Part shown: positions 4,894 to 7,739 of the stretch, one piece after another
Position numbering within the stretch: the first letter of the stretch is position 1
How the letters are laid out: each line of letters begins with the position of its first letter
Assembly (NCBI RefSeq): GCF_018375725.1
Contig: NZ_JAHACR010000206.1
Location: 1-7,739, forward strand
Length of the DNA: 7,739 nucleotides
Origin: Burkholderia sp.
GTDB lineage: Bacteria; Pseudomonadota; Gammaproteobacteria; Burkholderiales; Burkholderiaceae
Reading direction: 5' to 3'
Notes under the pieces: generated by a model
What the model was told of the DNA's origin: nothing
Database searches by the model: none
The model's input: the letters and a program-made list of their open reading frames with translations, nothing else
Position numbers and translations under genes: made by a program

Positions 4894-5640
4894 ATGCTGA
4901 CGTCCGTCGCCGCTCGTCCTGCCGCTGTCACGCGTGTCGGCGGTTGGGCACCACGCCCGACCGCGAACTGTTCGTCGTGTGCAATGCGGCATCTCTGCAT
5001 GCCGCAAGGTCTGGCGCCCGACGCACTCAGCCGCCTCGAATCGGTCATCTGCGCGGCGCGCCCGGTCAAGCGCGGCGACGCGCTGTTCCGTGAAGGCGAT
5101 GCGTTCGACAACCTGTACGCCGTACGCTCGGGTTCGCTCAAGACCGTCGCGACGCGCCATGACGGCCGCGAGCAGGTGACCGGCTTGCATCTCGCCGGCG
5201 AGGCGCTCGGCCTCGACGGCATCTGCGACGATGCGCACCCGCGCACCGCCGTCGCGCTCGAAGACAGTTCCGTCTGCGTGATTCCGTACAGCGCGCTCAA
5301 GACGCTGTGCTCGGAAGCGGGTTCGATGCAGCTGCGCATGCACAAGCTGATGAGCGAGCAGATCGTGCGCGAGACGTCGCAGACGATGCTGCTCGGCTCG
5401 CTGAATGCCGAGGAGCGGGTGGCCGCGTTCCTGCTCGACGTGTCGTCGCGTTACCTGAAACGCGGCTATTCGCCGACGGAATTCAACCTGCGCATGACGC
5501 GCGAAGACATCGGCAGCTACCTCGGCATGACGCTCGAAACGGTCAGCCGCACGCTGTCGAAATTCCAGAAGCGCGGCCTGATCGGCATGCAGGGCCGCAT
5601 CGTGCGCATCCTCGATCTCGACGGCCTGCGCGACATCTGA
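4894..5640 (+). CDS. fnr: FNR-type oxygen-responsive transcriptional regulator (Crp/Fnr family)
   Basis: A 248-residue cytoplasmic regulator, close to the 250 of E. coli FNR. The N-terminus has Cys26-x2-Cys29-x5-Cys35 (NCSSCAMRHLC), and Cys128 (SSVCVIP) corresponds to FNR Cys122. These four cysteines ligate the oxygen-labile 4Fe-4S cluster, so this should be a true oxygen sensor. The cyclic-nucleotide-like beta-roll spans about 52-140 (FREGDAFDNLYAVRSGSLK), followed by the dimer helix (about 145-170). The winged helix is at about 171-235. Its recognition helix TLETVSRTLSKF (213-224) keeps Glu215, Ser218 and Arg219, which read TTGAT half-sites in FNR. It lies downstream of a universal stress protein in the same direction and converges with argP. 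The start was chosen on the ribosome site at 4880 and family length. The four cysteines argue against an FNR relative lacking the cluster or a CRP-like protein. Confidence 0.95.
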   Translation: MLTSVAARPAAVTRVGGWAPRPTANCSSCAMRHLCMPQGLAPDALSRLESVICAARPVKRGDALFREGDAFDNLYAVRSGSLKTVATRHDGREQVTGLHLAGEALGLDGICDDAHPRTAVALEDSSVCVIPYSALKTLCSEAGSMQLRMHKLMSEQIVRETSQTMLLGSLNAEERVAAFLLDVSSRYLKRGYSPTEFNLRMTREDIGSYLGMTLETVSRTLSKFQKRGLIGMQGRIVRILDLDGLRDI

Positions 5641-5644
5641 CGCC

Positions 5645-5661
5645 ACGCGCGTCCCGCGCGT
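5645..5661. terminator. Candidate fnr terminator hairpin 1
   Basis: ACGCGCG, loop TCC, CGCGCGT: a perfect 7-bp stem with a three-base loop beginning four bases after the fnr stop codon. It has no T tail. Position between convergent genes suggests a role in ending or protecting the fnr message. Confidence 0.45.
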
Positions 5662-5681
5662 CGGTCGACGCCGCTCGTCCG

Positions 5682-5702
5682 GGCCGCTCACCCGAAGCGG
5701 CC
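5682..5702. terminator. Candidate argP/fnr shared terminator hairpin
   Basis: GGCCGCT (5682-5688), a seven-base loop, AGCGGCC (5696-5702). On the minus strand it starts three bases after the argP stop codon; on the plus strand it lies 41 bases after fnr. It is placed as a bidirectional 3'-end structure would be, but has no T-run on either side. Confidence 0.45.
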
Positions 5703-5705
5703 TCG

Positions 5706-6599
5706 TCAATCCAGAAACAGCGCGGCGCGCGCCTTGAGCGCCGTACTGAAATCGTCGAGCCAGCCGATCGACAGCCGCCAGCTCTGCCAGTACAGCTCGA
5801 TATCGACGGTTCGTCCGGCCGACATGTCGATCAACTCCCCCGCCGCCAGCTGACGGTCCACCATCCGGTCCGGACACATGCCCCAGCCCAGCCCCGTTTC
5901 GCATGCGCGTTGATAACCGGCAACGTGCGGTATCCAGTGCTTCGGCGGATCGAGGTCCGCACGCGTCACGCGCCGGACAAAGCGCGCCTGCAGCCCGTCC
6001 TTCGGATTGAACATGACGCATGGCGCGCGGCTCAATGCGTCGCGGTGGATTCCGTCGCTGAAATAGCGCGCGTGAAAGCCCGGCGAACACACGGCCCGAT
6101 AACGCATGCGGCCGAGCCGGGTCGACCGGCAACCCTGGATCGGCTCTGCCTGCGCGGTCACGGCGCCCTGCACGCTGCCGTCTCGGATGCGTTCCGCCGT
6201 GTAGTCCTGATCGTCGATGACCAGATCGAGCAGCGTCTCGCGCTCGGCACAGAATGGCCCCACCGCGTCGATGAACCATGTCGCGACACTGTCGTCATTG
6301 ACCGCGACACGCAACGTCGGCCATGCAGCCGCAAGCGCGCCGGGCAATGCGGGCATCCGGCCGGACAGCTCCGCTTCGAGCAATTGCACGCGCTCGGTGT
6401 GGCGACACAGCAGCGCGCCGGACGTCGTCGCGACACAAGGCTGCCCGCGCTTCACCAGCACGCTGCCGACCCGTTCCTCGAGCAATTTCACGCGCTGCGA
6501 TACCGCCGACGGCGTGATGTTCAGTTCCTTCGCCGCACGCTCGAACGAGCCATGACGGATCACCGCCGCGAGTGCGTCGAGCAACGCATAGTCGAGCAT
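5706..6599 (-). CDS. argP: LysR-type regulator, ArgP/LysG (IciA) group
   Basis: A 297-residue DNA-binding regulator, the usual size of ArgP. The winged helix-turn-helix is near 3-60, with recognition segment FERAAKELNITPSAVSQRV (19-37), closely resembling the E. coli ArgP pattern FERAAQKLCITQSAVSQRI. The effector domain follows from about 95 with family-typical stretches: LRVAVNDDSVATWFIDAV (96-113), ERIRDGSVQGAVTAQ (136-150) and AGELIDM (253-259). Proteins of this group sense lysine and arginine and activate export genes. The neighbouring divergent gene is a LysE/ArgO exporter, 101 bases away, which agrees. Translation start is backed by AAGGA on the minus strand (6606-6610), six bases before ATG. 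Auto-control through the shared region is expected for LysR proteins but not shown. Confidence 0.93.
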   Translation of the reverse strand: MLDYALLDALAAVIRHGSFERAAKELNITPSAVSQRVKLLEERVGSVLVKRGQPCVATTSGALLCRHTERVQLLEAELSGRMPALPGALAAAWPTLRVAVNDDSVATWFIDAVGPFCAERETLLDLVIDDQDYTAERIRDGSVQGAVTAQAEPIQGCRSTRLGRMRYRAVCSPGFHARYFSDGIHRDALSRAPCVMFNPKDGLQARFVRRVTRADLDPPKHWIPHVAGYQRACETGLGWGMCPDRMVDRQLAAGELIDMSAGRTVDIELYWQSWRLSIGWLDDFSTALKARAALFLD

Positions 6600-6600
6600 T

Positions 6601-6628
6601 AGATTTCCTTAATCTACATTAGTCGATT
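6601..6628. promoter_or_regulatory. Candidate ArgP operator in the argP-lysE divergent region
   Basis: The AT-rich part of the divergent region holds AGATT-tcctt-AATCT (6601-6605 and 6611-6615) and an overlapping imperfect dyad with outer arms AATC (6611-6614) and GATT (6625-6628). LysR-type regulators bind short AT-rich dyads between themselves and the divergent gene, so this is the likeliest ArgP site. The first repeat also contains the argP ribosome site. Neither is a clean match to a consensus that I can state with certainty. Confidence 0.4.
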
Positions 6629-6700
6629 TAGCTGTTCTTACCCAACCGAAAAACGCAGACTAGCGCGACATGATTCATCCGTCCATCGCTCCTATCCATC

Positions 6701-7321
6701 ATGAACTGGCTCGCTTTTTCACATGGCGCGGCGCTCTGCGCGTCGCTCATCGTCACCATCGGCGCACAGAATGCGTTTGTGCTGCGTCAGGGCATCATGC
6801 GCGCGCACGTCGGCAAGATCGTGCTGCTCTGCACGTTGTCCGACATGATCCTGATCGGCGCGGGCGTCGGCGGCGCATCGGTGCTCGTCGAGCGCTATCC
6901 GACATTCGTGCACGCCGTGCTGTATGTCGGCCTCGCCTATCTCGCGTGGTTCGGCCTGACCGCGCTGCGGCGCGCGTTCCGGCCGGGACACGCCACGCTC
7001 GACGTGCGAGGCGACGCGGTTGCGCCCCCGCCGCAAAGCGCGATGGCCATCGTCTTGATGACGCTCGCGTTCACATGGCTCAACCCGCATGTCTATCTCG
7101 ACACGTTCCTGCTGATCGGCACGGCCGGGGCGCGCGAGCCGGAAGGCACGCGACTCGCTTTCGCACTCGGCGCGATGACGATCAGCGCCGTGTGGTTTGT
7201 CGGGCTGGGTTATGGCGCGCGTCTGCTCGCACCGTGGTTCCGCCGTGCCATGGCGTGGCGCGTGCTCGACGGTGCGATCGGGAGCATGGTGCTGTTCCTC
7301 GCGGCGGTGCAATTGAGGTAA
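6701..7321 (+). CDS. lysE: LysE/ArgO family basic amino acid exporter
   Basis: A 206-residue inner-membrane protein that exports lysine and/or arginine, preventing toxic accumulation, for example during growth on peptides. Family motifs are clear: GAQNAFVLRQG (21-31, after the first hydrophobic helix), a loop aspartate in LSDMILIGAGVGG (46-58), and TWLNPHVYLDTFLLIG (125-140). About six hydrophobic segments can be drawn: roughly 5-25, 38-62, 70-88, 114-140, 152-174 and 187-205. The loop at about 91-113 is basic and then proline-rich. The start aligns with that of E. coli ArgO (about 20 residues before GAQNAF/GPQNAF), although no ribosome binding site is obvious before ATG. It is divergent from argP, which probably activates it. 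Whether lysine or arginine is the main substrate cannot be told from sequence alone. Confidence 0.94.
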   Translation: MNWLAFSHGAALCASLIVTIGAQNAFVLRQGIMRAHVGKIVLLCTLSDMILIGAGVGGASVLVERYPTFVHAVLYVGLAYLAWFGLTALRRAFRPGHATLDVRGDAVAPPPQSAMAIVLMTLAFTWLNPHVYLDTFLLIGTAGAREPEGTRLAFALGAMTISAVWFVGLGYGARLLAPWFRRAMAWRVLDGAIGSMVLFLAAVQLR

Positions 7322-7571
7322 GCGGTGGATGAGGCCGATCCGGCGGCGCGGTCACGGCTGGGAGCCTGCTGCCCGCTCGCGCCGGCGCCAGGTTCAGGCG
7401 ACTCGGCCAGCGTCCCGCATGCGTTCGAACGCCGGCCCGGAAAGACGCCGAGCGAAGTCCGCGGCAATCGGCCGGAATGAGTGGCGCGCAATCTTCGGAC
7501 AGCCATGCCGGACATCGGCGGGGCCTTCCCGCTAAAATCCCGGACTTTCCATCCTGACCGGCCAGCCCGCC
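7322..7571. other. Intergenic region between lysE and the permease gene
   Basis: About 250 GC-rich bases with no convincing gene on either strand. A GCGCCGGCGC palindrome (about 7380) and the candidate promoter at 7509 are the only features noticed. No T-tailed terminator hairpin for lysE is evident. Confidence 0.5.
7509..7538 (+). promoter_or_regulatory. Candidate promoter of the NCS2 permease gene
   Basis: TAAAAT at 7533-7538 differs from the -10 consensus at one base. CGGACA at 7509-7514 matches four of six -35 bases, with an 18-base spacer. It sits 33 bases before the permease ATG, leaving a short leader. No other good -10 is seen in the preceding 200 bases. Confidence 0.4.
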
Positions 7572-7739
7572 ATGCAGCCCGCTTCCCTCGCCCGAACCGA
7601 TTCCCACGGCGCCGACGACGCCGAATCCATCCACGATCTCGTCTACGGCCCCGACGACCGGCCCGCGCCGGCGGTTGCTTTCGTTGCCGCCTTGCAGCAC
7701 CTGCTGGCGATCCTGGTGCCGATCGTCACGCCAGGCCTG
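7572..7739 (+). CDS. NCS2-family nucleobase (uracil/xanthine) permease, N-terminal part
   Basis: The first 56 codons of a gene that runs off the right edge. After a hydrophilic lead of about 20 residues comes HDLVYGPDDRPAPAVAFVAA (21-40), then LQHLLAILVPIVTPGL (41-56). The YGxDDRP box, the QH pair in the first membrane helix and the (I/V)VTP motif are typical of nucleobase:cation symporter-2 proteins such as uracil, xanthine and uric acid permeases in the inner membrane. The substrate is set by residues beyond the window. The ATG at 7572 is the only sensible start before the motif. There is no clear ribosome binding site, and the candidate promoter ends 33 bases before. It is in the same direction as lysE but probably has its own promoter. 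Confidence 0.88.
   Translation, partial: MQPASLARTDSHGADDAESIHDLVYGPDDRPAPAVAFVAALQHLLAILVPIVTPGL

Noticed and set aside
4840..6279. Long minus-strand open frame (479 codons) covering fnr and part of argP
   Set aside because: It overlaps two well-identified genes, is arginine/alanine/histidine-rich with no recognisable motif, and is a normal by-product of GC-rich coding DNA.
5307..6602. Plus-strand open frame (431 codons) antisense to argP
   Set aside because: Same reasoning: out of frame with fnr, antisense to argP, with no family motifs.
1..7739. CRISPR array, tRNA, rRNA, insertion sequence or prophage remnant
   Set aside because: No regularly spaced direct repeats, tRNA-like cloverleaf, transposase-like protein or terminal inverted repeats with target duplication were seen.

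Overview
The window is high-GC, densely packed bacterial DNA whose coding regions strongly favour G or C at the third codon position. Its gene families (FolE with a pteridine-reductase-like SDR, a long EpsC-type serine acetyltransferase, FNR beside a universal stress protein, ArgP/LysE, an NCS2 permease) and its codon use suggest a betaproteobacterium, most probably Burkholderia. The genus is inferred from protein resemblance and composition; no search was run.

Layout: the left edge (2-130) is the C-terminal end of a LysR-type regulator. A two-gene unit follows on the + strand: folE (GTP cyclohydrolase I, 286-915) and, with no intervening base, a short-chain dehydrogenase with pteridine-reductase features (916-1719). 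Together they look like a tetrahydropterin-making pair. Converging on it is an EpsC/CysE-type serine O-acetyltransferase on the - strand (1748-2668), the first committed step of cysteine synthesis. Next comes a divergent pair of small unknown genes: a 77-residue protein on the - strand (2807-3040) and a 138-residue protein on the + strand (3318-3734). They share a 277-base control region that contains a 10-bp inverted repeat.

From 3735 to 4289 there is about 555 bases with no convincing gene but several perfect dyads, including a 12-bp-stem hairpin and, just before the next gene, a GC hairpin followed by a T-rich run. A universal stress protein with the ATP-binding glycine motif (4290-4757) and an FNR-type oxygen-sensing regulator with all four cluster cysteines (4894-5640) follow on the + strand. 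This pairing suggests a low-oxygen or stress response, although no full FNR box was seen.

Converging on fnr is an ArgP/LysG-type LysR regulator (5706-6599, -). It is divergent from a LysE/ArgO basic amino acid exporter (6701-7321, +) across a 101-base control region, the classical arrangement for lysine/arginine efflux control. The right edge holds the first 56 codons of an NCS2-family nucleobase permease (7572 onward).

Most genes are ordinary housekeeping or accessory metabolism. The best candidates for something undescribed are the pterin pair, the two small orphan proteins, and the structured non-coding stretch upstream of the stress protein. I see no clear novel defence system, mobile element, CRISPR array, tRNA or rRNA.
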